DNA of 64,000 bases, from contig JBEBXH010000016.1 in assembly GCA_040391785.1 (NCBI GenBank), forward strand, positions 18,172 to 82,171, written 5' to 3'. Every line of letters starts with the position of its first letter. Positions within the stretch are counted from its first letter, which is position 1. Of the stretch, positions 41,745 through 51,839 are shown one piece after another. Under the pieces are notes generated by a model. The model was not told where the DNA came from. It saw only the letters and a list, made by a program, of their open reading frames with translations, and did not search any database. This DNA is from UBA5239 sp040391785. GTDB taxonomy: Bacteria > Verrucomicrobiota > Lentisphaeria > Victivallales > Victivallaceae. The position numbers and the translations under genes are program-made.

Positions 41745-42149
41745 ATGATCAAAGGAATTGCGCATCTGTGTATCCGGGTCAAGGACCTGGAGCTGACAAG
41801 GAAATTTTACATGGACGGTCTGGGCCTAGAAAAGGGCTTTGACTTCATTCGCGAGGGCCAGGTGATCGGCTTTTATTTGAAGGTCGGCAATGGTAATTTT
41901 CTCGAATTTTTCCAGACCGACAATGTGTTTGCCGGGGAATCTCCGATCGCCCACATCTGTCTGGAAGTCGACTCAATCGAAGCTACCAACGCCCGCCTGA
42001 GCGCGGCCGGCTACACCGTCGGCGAAAAGAAAATGGGCTCCGACAAGGCGTATCAGGCCTGGATCATCGACCCGAACGGCGTCAAGATCGAGCTCCACGA
42101 ATACACCCCCGAGTGCTGCCAGCTGACCGGCAATCCCTGCATCGTTTAG
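41745..42149 (+). CDS. Vicinal oxygen chelate (glyoxalase-like) protein
   Basis: The start at 41745 gives the family-typical MIKGIAHLCIRVKDLELTRK and is preceded by AGGGAGCAGTAATC; a longer frame from 41619 reads through the previous gene. Two beta-alpha-beta-beta-beta modules are seen, with putative metal ligands H7, a Glu in NFLEFF, His in IAHICLEV and Glu in KIELHEY. The 134-residue protein is normal in size. Lactoylglutathione lyase and several isomerases share the fold. The four ligands suggest a working metal site; the substrate is unknown. Confidence 0.8.
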   Translation: MIKGIAHLCIRVKDLELTRKFYMDGLGLEKGFDFIREGQVIGFYLKVGNGNFLEFFQTDNVFAGESPIAHICLEVDSIEATNARLSAAGYTVGEKKMGSDKAYQAWIIDPNGVKIELHEYTPECCQLTGNPCIV

Positions 42150-42218
42150 AATTGGGGAATTGGACGGCGGCTTTGCCGCCTGAGTTGGTCGCCACTGCGT
42201 GGCTGAATTGGAGAATTA
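42150..42218. repeat. AATTGG double-hairpin element, copy A
   Basis: It starts at the first base after the VOC stop. The order is AATTGG, stem GGCGGC/GCCGCC with TTT loop (42166-42180), TGAGTTGGTC, stem GCCAC/GTGGC with TGC loop (42191-42203), then TGAATTGGAGAATTA, which ends on the convergent S41 gene's stop. Copy B at 60750 keeps the linkers and spacing but has different stem bases that still pair. Confidence 0.7.
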
Positions 42219-44645
42219 GGGGGATTGAGGTTTCGTCAGTTCGAGGACCTTCTGGAAGTAGGGATCGTGTCTGGTCAGTTGTTCTTCGAGGGAGAGCGAC
42301 GGATCCGGATTCCAGTAATTCAAGAGTTCATCCAGCGATGGTCTGAGCTCGACTTTCGGCTTGGCGTTCAGCAGGTCCTCGGCAGAGGTACAGCCGGCGA
42401 TGTTGCCCACCACCTTCACCCGGACCAGCAGCTGGGAATTCGGCAGATAAAAGTGCTCCGGGCGGGCGACCGCGTGATTCACCAGCGGATTGCGTTCGCC
42501 GAGGGTGACCAGCTGGTCCGAATATCTGGCGAACAGCATCATTTTGCCTGCGGCGGAAAAAATATCCTTGGTCAGAATATAGATCGGTACGTTCAAATTC
42601 AGTGAATCCTTGGCGGGGCGCACGATAAAACCGCCCCCGTTTCTCACGAGAAATTCCTCATTGCCGAGATATGGCACCCGGACGGCGGTGAATGGCGACG
42701 AGGTGTAATAAGCGAGCAACGGGGTATTGCGGCGGATCAGTTGGTAGCGGGACCGGATCGGTTTGCCCACCAGCGCCCCGAGGGTATTCATCCAGACCGG
42801 GTCGCCGCCGCCGGGATTGAAGCGGATATCGAGGACGACGGCCCGGACTTTGGTACGGTCGATCTTGCTGATTTTTTCGACATAAGGTTTGTGGTCCCGC
42901 ATTTGCGGCAGGCGGATGTAGAGCAGCCCGGAATCTTCAAACAGGGTCACGTGATTGACCTCGGTCTTGTAGCGTGGGAAGCGCTGGCGCTGCGGGGCGC
43001 GCACCACAAACGGCATCGACATTTCCTTGCCTTCGCGGTCCTGAAATACCAGGTCCATCCGGTCGCCCCGGTCCAGGTCGAGTCCCGCCATGAACTGTTC
43101 GTCGTAAAATTTCGAGCTGGTCCAATCCCATTTGTGAAGCTTCGGCTGCAGGGAATCCTGAATTTCCCGGGTGCTGCGGCTGTTGATGCTCAGGAGTTTG
43201 AGGCCGCGCGGATACGTGACCCGGTCGTAAACATAGTCGTATTTGGTATAATAATCGCCGTTGAAGAAAAGCAGCGGCGGGCCGTAGTCGTTCCGCACGT
43301 CGGCCCATTTATCCCGGAACGCTTTGGTGTAATAATCATACACTTCCTTGCTGCTGCCGGAGGTGTTGCCGAAAATGTAGCTGGCGTCGCGCTCCCACGG
43401 CTCGGATGTGCCGTTTGTCCGGTCGATGTATTTCCATTCGGGGTTCGGACCGGCAGATATGTTCAGGTGGTCGCCCTTGCAGGCGCTGAGCATGTCGCTG
43501 AGCAGGAACATGAATTCTTTCGGCGATTCGTTGCCGGTGATTTTTTCGCGGCTTTCTTTCAGGATGGCGGGGATGTCGATGCCGAAAACTTCTTTGTTGG
43601 TATACAGGTTCTGCAGGCAATTGAGCAGGAAATCGCTGAGGCGGTCGAAGTCCTCCAGCATCAGGGTTTTCGGCGTTACCGGCGTCGGGCGGGTCTCGAA
43701 TTTGGCGTCGTTGTCGGGATAAAGGCCGCATTCCAAGGTCGTATTGGTGTCGGCGTTGATGACCGCATAATCATAATCGACCAGCGTCCGCTCACTATCC
43801 GTGAAGGTGAATTCGCGCATTTTGGCCGCGTTGTTGCCGGCGATGATCCGGATATTGCTGTTTTTGTACATTGGCGGCACTTTGGCATAGAGAATCAGGT
43901 TGTCGCCCAGGTGAGCGTTGCGCGCGGTGATGCCGCTGGCGGTGACTCCGATATTGATCTGCTGCAGGATAGTGGCGAGAAAACGGTTGTTTCCCGGAGT
44001 GCCGACGACAAACGCATCGCGGTTTTTCAGCTTGCCCGGCAGCGCCTCCGCAGGGGCGAGAACGTCGGTGATGGCGAAATTTTTCTTGATCTGCTTCCGG
44101 TCGCCGACCCAGTAGGCGCGGTCGTAAACCACCACTGCGTCCAGCGGTTTCGCCGGAGAAATCTTGTGAAAATAGCCTTGCTCGGCAATCTCGCCGTCCT
44201 TGATTGCGAGGTAGTCAAACGGCGTATCGAGGTGGTTGCCGCTGTTCAGAATCGCCGCGTCCGAGGGGCCGGTTACGATCTGCATCGGGCAGGGCGGGTA
44301 AACCGAATGGCGCCACTTGACCCAGAGCACGGTGTTTTCCTGAAATTTCAGGGGAATAGTGGGACCGACCCGGGCCAGCAGCGGATTGCTGCCGGGCAGT
44401 CCCAGCACGATCAGGCTATACGCGGGCTGGTCGCCGGCGGCGATATAGTCGGGGGCGGTCACTTGCTTGACGCCCGGCCAGATTTTTTCGGCGAACTGCC
44501 GGTATTTTTCGGTTTCCGAGGTGGGGAGGATGACCAGTTTATCAGCGGGCTCATTGAGCTTGGTCAGTCTTTCCCAGGTTAATTCGGCTTGCCCGCGGAG
44601 CGGGAGAATCAGCAAAAGAACCGTCAGAAATCCGAAATACCGCAT
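42216..44645 (-). CDS. Secreted S41-like (C-terminal processing/tricorn-type) peptidase-related protein
   Basis: A signal peptide ends near residue 20 (GQA|E). The first 580 or so residues have no recognised domain. The C-terminal third contains the S41 core: KVRAVVLDIRFNPGGGDPVW (the strand-loop VxDxRxNxGG), then NVPIYILTKDIFSAAGKMM near 690, whose Ser is at the catalytic position of Ctp/tricorn proteases. The 809-residue protein is last in an operon with trmB and a GH2 enzyme; its ATG shares one base with the GH2 stop. An envelope protease or peptide-handling role is inferred. A PDZ domain was not evident. Confidence 0.7.
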   Translation of the reverse strand: MRYFGFLTVLLLILPLRGQAELTWERLTKLNEPADKLVILPTSETEKYRQFAEKIWPGVKQVTAPDYIAAGDQPAYSLIVLGLPGSNPLLARVGPTIPLKFQENTVLWVKWRHSVYPPCPMQIVTGPSDAAILNSGNHLDTPFDYLAIKDGEIAEQGYFHKISPAKPLDAVVVYDRAYWVGDRKQIKKNFAITDVLAPAEALPGKLKNRDAFVVGTPGNNRFLATILQQINIGVTASGITARNAHLGDNLILYAKVPPMYKNSNIRIIAGNNAAKMREFTFTDSERTLVDYDYAVINADTNTTLECGLYPDNDAKFETRPTPVTPKTLMLEDFDRLSDFLLNCLQNLYTNKEVFGIDIPAILKESREKITGNESPKEFMFLLSDMLSACKGDHLNISAGPNPEWKYIDRTNGTSEPWERDASYIFGNTSGSSKEVYDYYTKAFRDKWADVRNDYGPPLLFFNGDYYTKYDYVYDRVTYPRGLKLLSINSRSTREIQDSLQPKLHKWDWTSSKFYDEQFMAGLDLDRGDRMDLVFQDREGKEMSMPFVVRAPQRQRFPRYKTEVNHVTLFEDSGLLYIRLPQMRDHKPYVEKISKIDRTKVRAVVLDIRFNPGGGDPVWMNTLGALVGKPIRSRYQLIRRNTPLLAYYTSSPFTAVRVPYLGNEEFLVRNGGGFIVRPAKDSLNLNVPIYILTKDIFSAAGKMMLFARYSDQLVTLGERNPLVNHAVARPEHFYLPNSQLLVRVKVVGNIAGCTSAEDLLNAKPKVELRPSLDELLNYWNPDPSLSLEEQLTRHDPYFQKVLELTKPQSP

Positions 44646-46348
44646 CAGCTTTTACCTCCGAAAAGTTTTTTAACGACCCCGGCCGCGAGTTTGGGCCGGC
44701 GGTACATGTCGAATACCCCGGCGAGATTGTAGGAGAAGGGTTTGCAACGGATGTTGGCCCCCTTGCGCAGGAAACTTTTCGCATCGTTGAACTGCCAGAT
44801 CGTCAGCCCGCAGAGCTCATCGGTGCCGAATACCGTCTGAATAACTTTTTCAAGGTATTCCGCCTGAAATTCCTCGGTCCACTGGGCGGCGGCGCGGTCG
44901 TGCTGTCCGTAAACGGCACAGCAGCCCATTTCGCTGACCATGATCGGCTTATCCGCCGGGACCCGGGCGCGGAAATAATCGACGACCAGCTTCTGCTCGG
45001 GCAGGATGGTTTCCGGCGGCTCGTCCATGCAGTCCGCCGCCATGATCCAGCCGGGGTAAATGTTGTAGGCGATGATGTCGACAAGGTCGTGGCAGATGTC
45101 ATTGCGGACGTGACTGCAGGCGAAAGTCACCAGCCGGGAGTTGTCCTCCGCCTTGATCGTGTCGACCAGCTGTTTGCAGATGTCATATCCTTCCTGCGTT
45201 CCGGACGCGAATTCATTCAGGAACCCCCAGATGATGACCGAGGGATGGTTGATGCTGTGGCGCACCATGATCCGGGTCTGTTCTTCCTGCAGTTGACGGA
45301 ATTCGGGGTCGGCCATTTGAGCGGCGTCGTTGCCCCAGCCGAGGCTTTCCTCCCAGACCAGCATACCCATGCGGTCGCAGAGGTCGAGGAAACGCGGATC
45401 CTGCGGATAATGCGCACCGCGGACGAAATTGCAGTTCAGGTCCTTGAGATTCTGCAAATCCTCGATCATCAGTTGCTCGGGCGAGGCGGGGCCGAATTGC
45501 GGATGCGACTCGTGACGGTTAAAGCCTTTCAGGTAAATTGGCTCGCCGTTGAGCAGAATGATTTTATGACCGGCGGCGACCTGGCGGATGCCGAAACGCT
45601 CGATGATGCGGTCGGATTCGGTGATCACTTCCACGGTGTGGAGGTTGGGCGACTCCGGCGACCACAGCTTGAAGTCCGGCACCTCAATTTCCAGCTCGGC
45701 GGCGGCATTCACGAGATCAAGGTCGAACTGGCAGAAATCCTCTTCGGTGTTGAAGCGCAGCGCCACGCTGACCTGTTCGGGCACGTCGCCCCGGAACATG
45801 AACCGCAGGCTGACCCGCCCCGTCCGGTAATCGACCGTGCGCACCTGAACCCGCTCGAAACCGTACGGTTCGCAGAAGGTATGGAGCGACACGCCGCGGT
45901 AAAATCCGCCGAATGCATAAAAGTCGAATCCGGGCAGGAACAGTTTCATTTTTTCCGGGTCGAACCGGTTGTCGATGGCGGCGGTGAAGGTGTGGGGCCC
46001 GGCGGCCATGCTGGCGCAGTCGAATTCGAGGGCGCTGTAGGGCAGGGCGGTGCTGCCGATTTCCTCGCCGTCCATCCAGAAACGGCCGCGCAGGCCGATA
46101 CCGTCGAGCTTGATCCAGGTATTGCAGCAGGTGTGATCCAGCCGGAACGTCGTGCGGTAGAGCGCCACGCCGCGCTTGCAATAATACGTGGGGGTACAGT
46201 CAAACGCGCCGGGCACCGGCATCAGGTCGTTGAACTCGAAGTTCGCGGGATTCAGGCTCTCCAGCTCGGCGTCGCCGATGAAATTGAAATCCCATACGCC
46301 GTTCAGATTCAGGATTTCTCTTGCGGGGAACATGGGGTAGTGCTGCAT
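44645..46348 (-). CDS. Glycoside hydrolase family 2 enzyme, beta-glucuronidase/galactosidase-like
   Basis: The domain order is sugar-binding jelly roll (about 10-160), immunoglobulin-like (165-260) and TIM barrel (265-567). Barrel motifs are YLKGFNRHESHPQFG, FLNEFASG with acid/base E379, and SEMGC with nucleophile E473. The C-terminal NLAGVFDMYRRPK aligns with the region of E. coli glucuronidase that holds the carboxylate-binding NxK; here the Lys is Ala, so true glucuronidase activity is doubtful. There is no signal peptide, so it is probably cytoplasmic, cutting imported fragments. It starts three bases after trmB ends. Confidence 0.87.
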   Translation of the reverse strand: MQHYPMFPAREILNLNGVWDFNFIGDAELESLNPANFEFNDLMPVPGAFDCTPTYYCKRGVALYRTTFRLDHTCCNTWIKLDGIGLRGRFWMDGEEIGSTALPYSALEFDCASMAAGPHTFTAAIDNRFDPEKMKLFLPGFDFYAFGGFYRGVSLHTFCEPYGFERVQVRTVDYRTGRVSLRFMFRGDVPEQVSVALRFNTEEDFCQFDLDLVNAAAELEIEVPDFKLWSPESPNLHTVEVITESDRIIERFGIRQVAAGHKIILLNGEPIYLKGFNRHESHPQFGPASPEQLMIEDLQNLKDLNCNFVRGAHYPQDPRFLDLCDRMGMLVWEESLGWGNDAAQMADPEFRQLQEEQTRIMVRHSINHPSVIIWGFLNEFASGTQEGYDICKQLVDTIKAEDNSRLVTFACSHVRNDICHDLVDIIAYNIYPGWIMAADCMDEPPETILPEQKLVVDYFRARVPADKPIMVSEMGCCAVYGQHDRAAAQWTEEFQAEYLEKVIQTVFGTDELCGLTIWQFNDAKSFLRKGANIRCKPFSYNLAGVFDMYRRPKLAAGVVKKLFGGKS

Positions 46349-46351
46349 AAT

Positions 46352-46969
46352 TTAGTGTCCTTCTCCACTGAATTTATAGGGCTGCTTGACCCAGAGGCAG
46401 TGCGTTACGGTTTTGCCTTTGGCCAGCCAGCGCCGTTCGAAATCGGTTTTAATATCGGCAATTTCAGCCAGGCGGGAGTCATCCCGCCGGAACAACCCGG
46501 AAGCGTCGATCAGCCGGATCACGGTTTCCAGATACGGCTGGTCGTCGGATGAAAAATGGAACTCGCCATCGTCTTTGAGCAATCCGTGGAGGCGGCCGAT
46601 GAATTCGGAGCAGATCAGGCGGTTGCCGCGGTGGCGGTCCTTCGGCCACGGGTCGGGACAAAGCAGGTGCAGGCGGTTCAGCGATGCGGGGGGGAGCAGC
46701 GCCCCGGTCAGCAGCCGCGCCTCGACCCGGACCGGGATCATGTTGTCGTGGCGGTTGCGTTTGGCGCGGTTGTCGCAGCGGCGGATCCGGCCCATCATGA
46801 TGTCGGCGGCGAGGAACAGCCGGTCGGGAAAGCGGTCCGCCGCTTCTTCGGAGAAACGGCCGTTGCCGCAGCCAAGATCGAGTTCGACGACGCGGTCGCG
46901 CGGCAGCTCCAATGATTGATAAAAATCGTCAAGGATCAGCAGTGATGTTTTTTCTTTCGGACAATCCAT
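46352..46969 (-). CDS. trmB: tRNA (guanine-N7-)-methyltransferase
   Basis: The 205-residue protein shows the SAM site VELDLGCGNGRFSEE and the TrmB signature CPDPWPKDRHRGNR (usually FPDPWPKKRH), with a later ELKTDFERR-like segment in IADIKTDFERRWL. TrmB methylates G46 in the tRNA variable loop to m7G. It is the first gene of an operon with GH2 and S41-like genes, an unusual pairing with no evident functional link, and is divergent from the phosphatase gene at 47057. Confidence 0.93.
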   Translation of the reverse strand: MDCPKEKTSLLILDDFYQSLELPRDRVVELDLGCGNGRFSEEAADRFPDRLFLAADIMMGRIRRCDNRAKRNRHDNMIPVRVEARLLTGALLPPASLNRLHLLCPDPWPKDRHRGNRLICSEFIGRLHGLLKDDGEFHFSSDDQPYLETVIRLIDASGLFRRDDSRLAEIADIKTDFERRWLAKGKTVTHCLWVKQPYKFSGEGH

Positions 46970-47056
46970 ATAAAAATAATCAATTCCTGTTTTAAATTTA
47001 TAGAAAATAATGCTATATTAAAATATCGTTTAATTGATCAATGTGCAAAGTGAAAG

Positions 47057-47476
47057 ATGAAAAAAGTACTGTTTATCTGCACTGGCAATACATGCCGCAG
47101 TCCCATGTGCGAAGCATATTTCAAGACTCTGGCGGGAGAGATCGAGGTTTCCTCCGCCGGGGTTTATGCTTTTGACGGGGATTTCGCGTCGGAGCACGCG
47201 GCCGAGGTGGCCGCCGAGTTCGGCGGGGACCTGCGCGGCTTCCGGAGCCGGAAACTGCGCCCCGGGATGATCGAGGAGGCCGATTTGATCGTGACGATGG
47301 GCCGGGCGCACCGCGCCGGGGTCCTGGATCTGTCGCCCGAGGCGGAGGCGAAAACCGTGCTGCTGCTCGGCGACCGCGACGTGGGCGACCCTTTCGGCGG
47401 TTCGCTGGCGGTTTACCGGCGCTGCTTCGAGGAAATGAAAATTGCATTGGATAAATTACATAAAACATTAACATAA
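47057..47476 (+). CDS. Low-molecular-weight protein-tyrosine/arginine phosphatase (YwlE-like)
   Basis: The 139-residue protein has the P-loop C8-T-G-N-T-C-R-S-P near the start and the general acid in DVGDPFGGS. The Thr after Asn in the P-loop matches the residue that gives Bacillus YwlE preference for phosphoarginine. The neighbours reinforce this: in Bacillus ywlE lies just upstream of the rpiB homologue ywlF and then glyA, and here an rpiB-glyA fusion follows 11 bases later. No McsB arginine kinase is in the window, so tyrosine phosphatase activity remains possible. Confidence 0.87.
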   Translation: MKKVLFICTGNTCRSPMCEAYFKTLAGEIEVSSAGVYAFDGDFASEHAAEVAAEFGGDLRGFRSRKLRPGMIEEADLIVTMGRAHRAGVLDLSPEAEAKTVLLLGDRDVGDPFGGSLAVYRRCFEEMKIALDKLHKTLT

Positions 47477-47487
47477 AGGATACGAGA

Positions 47488-49200
<1,713 letters not shown>

Positions 49201-49219
49201 TTCTGAGGAGTGAATTATC

Positions 49220-50467
49220 ATGATTGACATAAAGCTGATACGTGAAAATCCCGAGATGATCAAGGCCAACTGTAAGCGCCGTGGCTGCGACGTGAATATC
49301 GATCAACTGGTCAAGGATGACGCCGCCTGGCGCCAGGCCGTCCAGAAGAGCGAAAACATGCGCGCCGAGCGCAACCGCCTGAGCAAAGAATGCAAGGACA
49401 ACCCCGAGGCCCGCGAACAGGTCAAGACCATGAAAGTCGAGATGGAAGCGCTGGAAGCCCGGACCGCCGAGCTTGCGAAGAAGGTCGAAGAGCAGCTCAG
49501 CTGGCTCCCGAATCTGCTGGCCCCCGATGTGCCGGACGGCAAGGACGATGCCGACAATTTCGAGCTCCGCAAGGAAGGCGTGATCCCGGAATTTTCGTTC
49601 AAGGTCCGCGATCATCAGGAACTCGGCGAAATGCTGGATATCATCGACACCGCCCGCGGCGCCAAGGTCGCCCAGGCCGGGTTTTACTTCTGGAAAGGGC
49701 AGGGCGCCATGCTCTGTCAGGCGCTCTTTTTCTGGACGCAGAAAGAGCTGGTGAAGCGCGGTTTCACCAACTTCCTGTCGCCCTGCGCCGCCAAAGGCAA
49801 AACACTGTTCGGCACCGGCTACCTGCCGTTTTTCGCCGACCAGACCTATGACCTGAAAAATGAGGACCTCGCGCTGATCGGTACCTCCGAGCAGACGCTG
49901 GTCGGATATCATGCCGACGAAACGCTCGACGGCGACAAACTGCCGCTGATGTACACCGCTTATACGCCGTGTTTCCGTACCGAATCGGGCAGCTACGGCA
50001 AGGCGTCGCGCGGGATTTTCCGCGTGCACCAGTTCAACAAGGTGGAGCAGATCATTTTCTGCCGCCCGGAAGATTCGCCGAAGTATCATGATTTCTGCCT
50101 GGAAAACGAGGAATACCTGCTGCGTCAGCTCGGCATTCCGTATCATGTGGTCAACGTTTGCGTGGGCGACATGGGCGCGCCGGGTTACAAGAAATTCGAC
50201 ATTGAAGCCTGGTTCGCCGGGTTCGGACAGTACCGCGAGGTGACCTCCAATACGAACCTGACCGATTTCCAGAGCCGCCGCTTGAACATCAAGTTCAAGG
50301 ACAAGGACGGCAACCGCGATTTCGTGCACACCATCAGCGCCACGGCCATGACGGAGCGTACCGCGATCGCGATTCTGGAAAACAACCAGCAGCCGGACGG
50401 CTCGGTGATTATCCCCGAAGTCCTCCGTCCGTTCACCGGTTTCGACAAGATCGAGGTACCGAAATAA
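49220..50467 (+). CDS. serS: Serine--tRNA ligase
   Basis: The 415-residue class II synthetase begins MIDIKLIRENPEMIKANCKR, followed by the long helical arm (about 30-100) that recognises the tRNA-Ser variable loop. Motif 2 is FRTESGSYGKASRGIFRVHQ and motif 3 lies in ATAMTERTAIAILENNQQPD. It charges tRNA-Ser (and tRNA-Sec where present) with serine. It follows the RpiB-SHMT gene by 19 bases, so serine-glycine metabolism and seryl-tRNA synthesis share a transcript. The arm is intact and size is normal. Confidence 0.97.
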   Translation: MIDIKLIRENPEMIKANCKRRGCDVNIDQLVKDDAAWRQAVQKSENMRAERNRLSKECKDNPEAREQVKTMKVEMEALEARTAELAKKVEEQLSWLPNLLAPDVPDGKDDADNFELRKEGVIPEFSFKVRDHQELGEMLDIIDTARGAKVAQAGFYFWKGQGAMLCQALFFWTQKELVKRGFTNFLSPCAAKGKTLFGTGYLPFFADQTYDLKNEDLALIGTSEQTLVGYHADETLDGDKLPLMYTAYTPCFRTESGSYGKASRGIFRVHQFNKVEQIIFCRPEDSPKYHDFCLENEEYLLRQLGIPYHVVNVCVGDMGAPGYKKFDIEAWFAGFGQYREVTSNTNLTDFQSRRLNIKFKDKDGNRDFVHTISATAMTERTAIAILENNQQPDGSVIIPEVLRPFTGFDKIEVPK

Positions 50468-50489
50468 CCCCCTGTTTTTGAGGTGAGCC

Positions 50490-51155
50490 ATGGCTCGTAA
50501 CGCCAAACTGGGAAAAATTATTATTGCAGGTGTGGTCCTGATTGTCACGGGTATAATCGTGGCAATCGGGCTCGGCTTCGACGACGGCAAGCCCGAGGTG
50601 CAGCCGTTGGATCCCGACAAGGCCGAAGCCGTTCGCAAAGTCATGCAGAACCGCAGCGTGATCGCCCGCTATCAAACGCAGGCACGCGCCATGTACAATG
50701 TCAACGAATACGCCCAGACGCAGTTCTATGCCGCCTGGGAAGAGACCGCCAAGATGCCCAAGGCCAAGCGCGACGCCGAGCGCAAGCAGCTGATCGAGCG
50801 CGCCAAAGCCGAGATCAAGAAAAAACAGGACGACTTCAAACGCGACCTGGAAAATCACCGTTCCGGCGGCAACGCAACCACGTTGAATACGTTGCGCCAG
50901 ACCGCTTACGACAACCTTGACCTGGGGCTGCGGATCGCCACTTTGACGGTCGCCCGGCAGGAAACGGCGCTCCGGGAGCGGAAAATGAAGTTCGAAGGCG
51001 GCAAGGACAAACTGACCCCCGAGAAGCGCAGCGAGGAAGAAGCCGCCATCAAGAAACAGCAGGAGGCCTGCAACCGGCGCAAGGGTGAAATCAATCTGGT
51101 AAAGGCGAACCGGAACAACGTTGTCGGCATCATCATCCGGCAGGCGGGCCGGTAA
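50490..51155 (+). CDS. Membrane-anchored helical protein of unknown function
   Basis: This 221-residue protein has one N-terminal membrane segment (about 8-28, IIIAGVVLIVTGIIVAIGLG). The rest is hydrophilic and almost wholly helical, with heptad-like Ala/Glu/Lys/Arg-rich stretches at about 70-120 and 150-200, so a coiled coil is likely. No domain was recognised. It lies 22 bases after serS and 18 before another envelope protein of equal length, suggesting the two work together. The C terminus VGIIIRQAGR is mildly hydrophobic. Function unknown. Confidence 0.65.
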   Translation: MARNAKLGKIIIAGVVLIVTGIIVAIGLGFDDGKPEVQPLDPDKAEAVRKVMQNRSVIARYQTQARAMYNVNEYAQTQFYAAWEETAKMPKAKRDAERKQLIERAKAEIKKKQDDFKRDLENHRSGGNATTLNTLRQTAYDNLDLGLRIATLTVARQETALRERKMKFEGGKDKLTPEKRSEEEAAIKKQQEACNRRKGEINLVKANRNNVVGIIIRQAGR

Positions 51156-51173
51156 TAAATAAGAGGTGAAATT

Positions 51174-51839
51174 ATGAAGAGTCTGGTTTATCTGGTGTTC
51201 CTGAGTGTCCTGATTCCGTTTTGCCTGGAGGCGCAGCAGTGCTGCCGCGAGAAATTTATCCGCCAGGCCCCGAAGGAAGATGGCAAGTCCGCCATGACGG
51301 GCGGATTTCATGAGTTCCTGTATGTGATCGATCCCCTTGAATACGAGACGATTCTCTACGGCGACGACATCGACAAGATCAATGAGGACATGGCCAAAGT
51401 TTCCGCCGATCCGAAGAAAACCGCCAAGCTGCAGAAAAAGCGCGACGAAATCTCGGAAAAGACCCAAAAAGACCTCACTCGTCATTATGAATATATCACC
51501 AAGACGCTTAACAACTATGGAAGCTCTCCCTCCGGCGACAGCTACAAAGTCGTCAAGCGCACCCTGGAGGATCACCTCGATTTCGCCAAAGCCTTCGAGG
51601 ACAAGGTCGTTAACTTCATAGAGAAAGACCTCAAGAATATGGAGAATGAGCTGAAGAAGGGCAAGAATCTGGACGAAAAGCAGATCGAAACCCTGAAGGC
51701 CGATATTGAGTCGGCGACCATACAGCTGGCGGCGCGCAAGGAAAAGGCGAAGAAAATTTACGAAACCCGGACCCTTGTCGACGAGGAAATCACCAAACTT
51801 GTCCGAAAAGTCAAAAAAGATTCCAGGAACAAAAACTGA
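51174..51839 (+). CDS. Secreted coiled-coil protein of unknown function
   Basis: A signal peptide ends near residue 20 (LEA|QQ), followed by a cysteine pair (QQCCREKF) that might be lipid-modified or disulfide-linked. Most of the 221 residues are charged helix with long Lys/Glu heptads (about 60-110 and 130-215). No family recognised. AGAGGTGAAATT precedes the start. Its stop overlaps the proposed CTG start of dinB by four bases. The pairing with the preceding membrane-anchored coiled-coil protein hints at a shared envelope complex; that is inference. Confidence 0.65.
   Translation: MKSLVYLVFLSVLIPFCLEAQQCCREKFIRQAPKEDGKSAMTGGFHEFLYVIDPLEYETILYGDDIDKINEDMAKVSADPKKTAKLQKKRDEISEKTQKDLTRHYEYITKTLNNYGSSPSGDSYKVVKRTLEDHLDFAKAFEDKVVNFIEKDLKNMENELKKGKNLDEKQIETLKADIESATIQLAARKEKAKKIYETRTLVDEEITKLVRKVKKDSRNKN

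Noticed and set aside
42741..44582. 613-residue frame antisense to the S41-like gene
   Set aside because: Shadow frame; the minus-strand protein has a signal peptide and an S41 core.
44645..46348. Calling the GH2 gene uidA (beta-glucuronidase)
   Set aside because: The Lys of the NxK motif is replaced by Ala, so the specific name is not supported.
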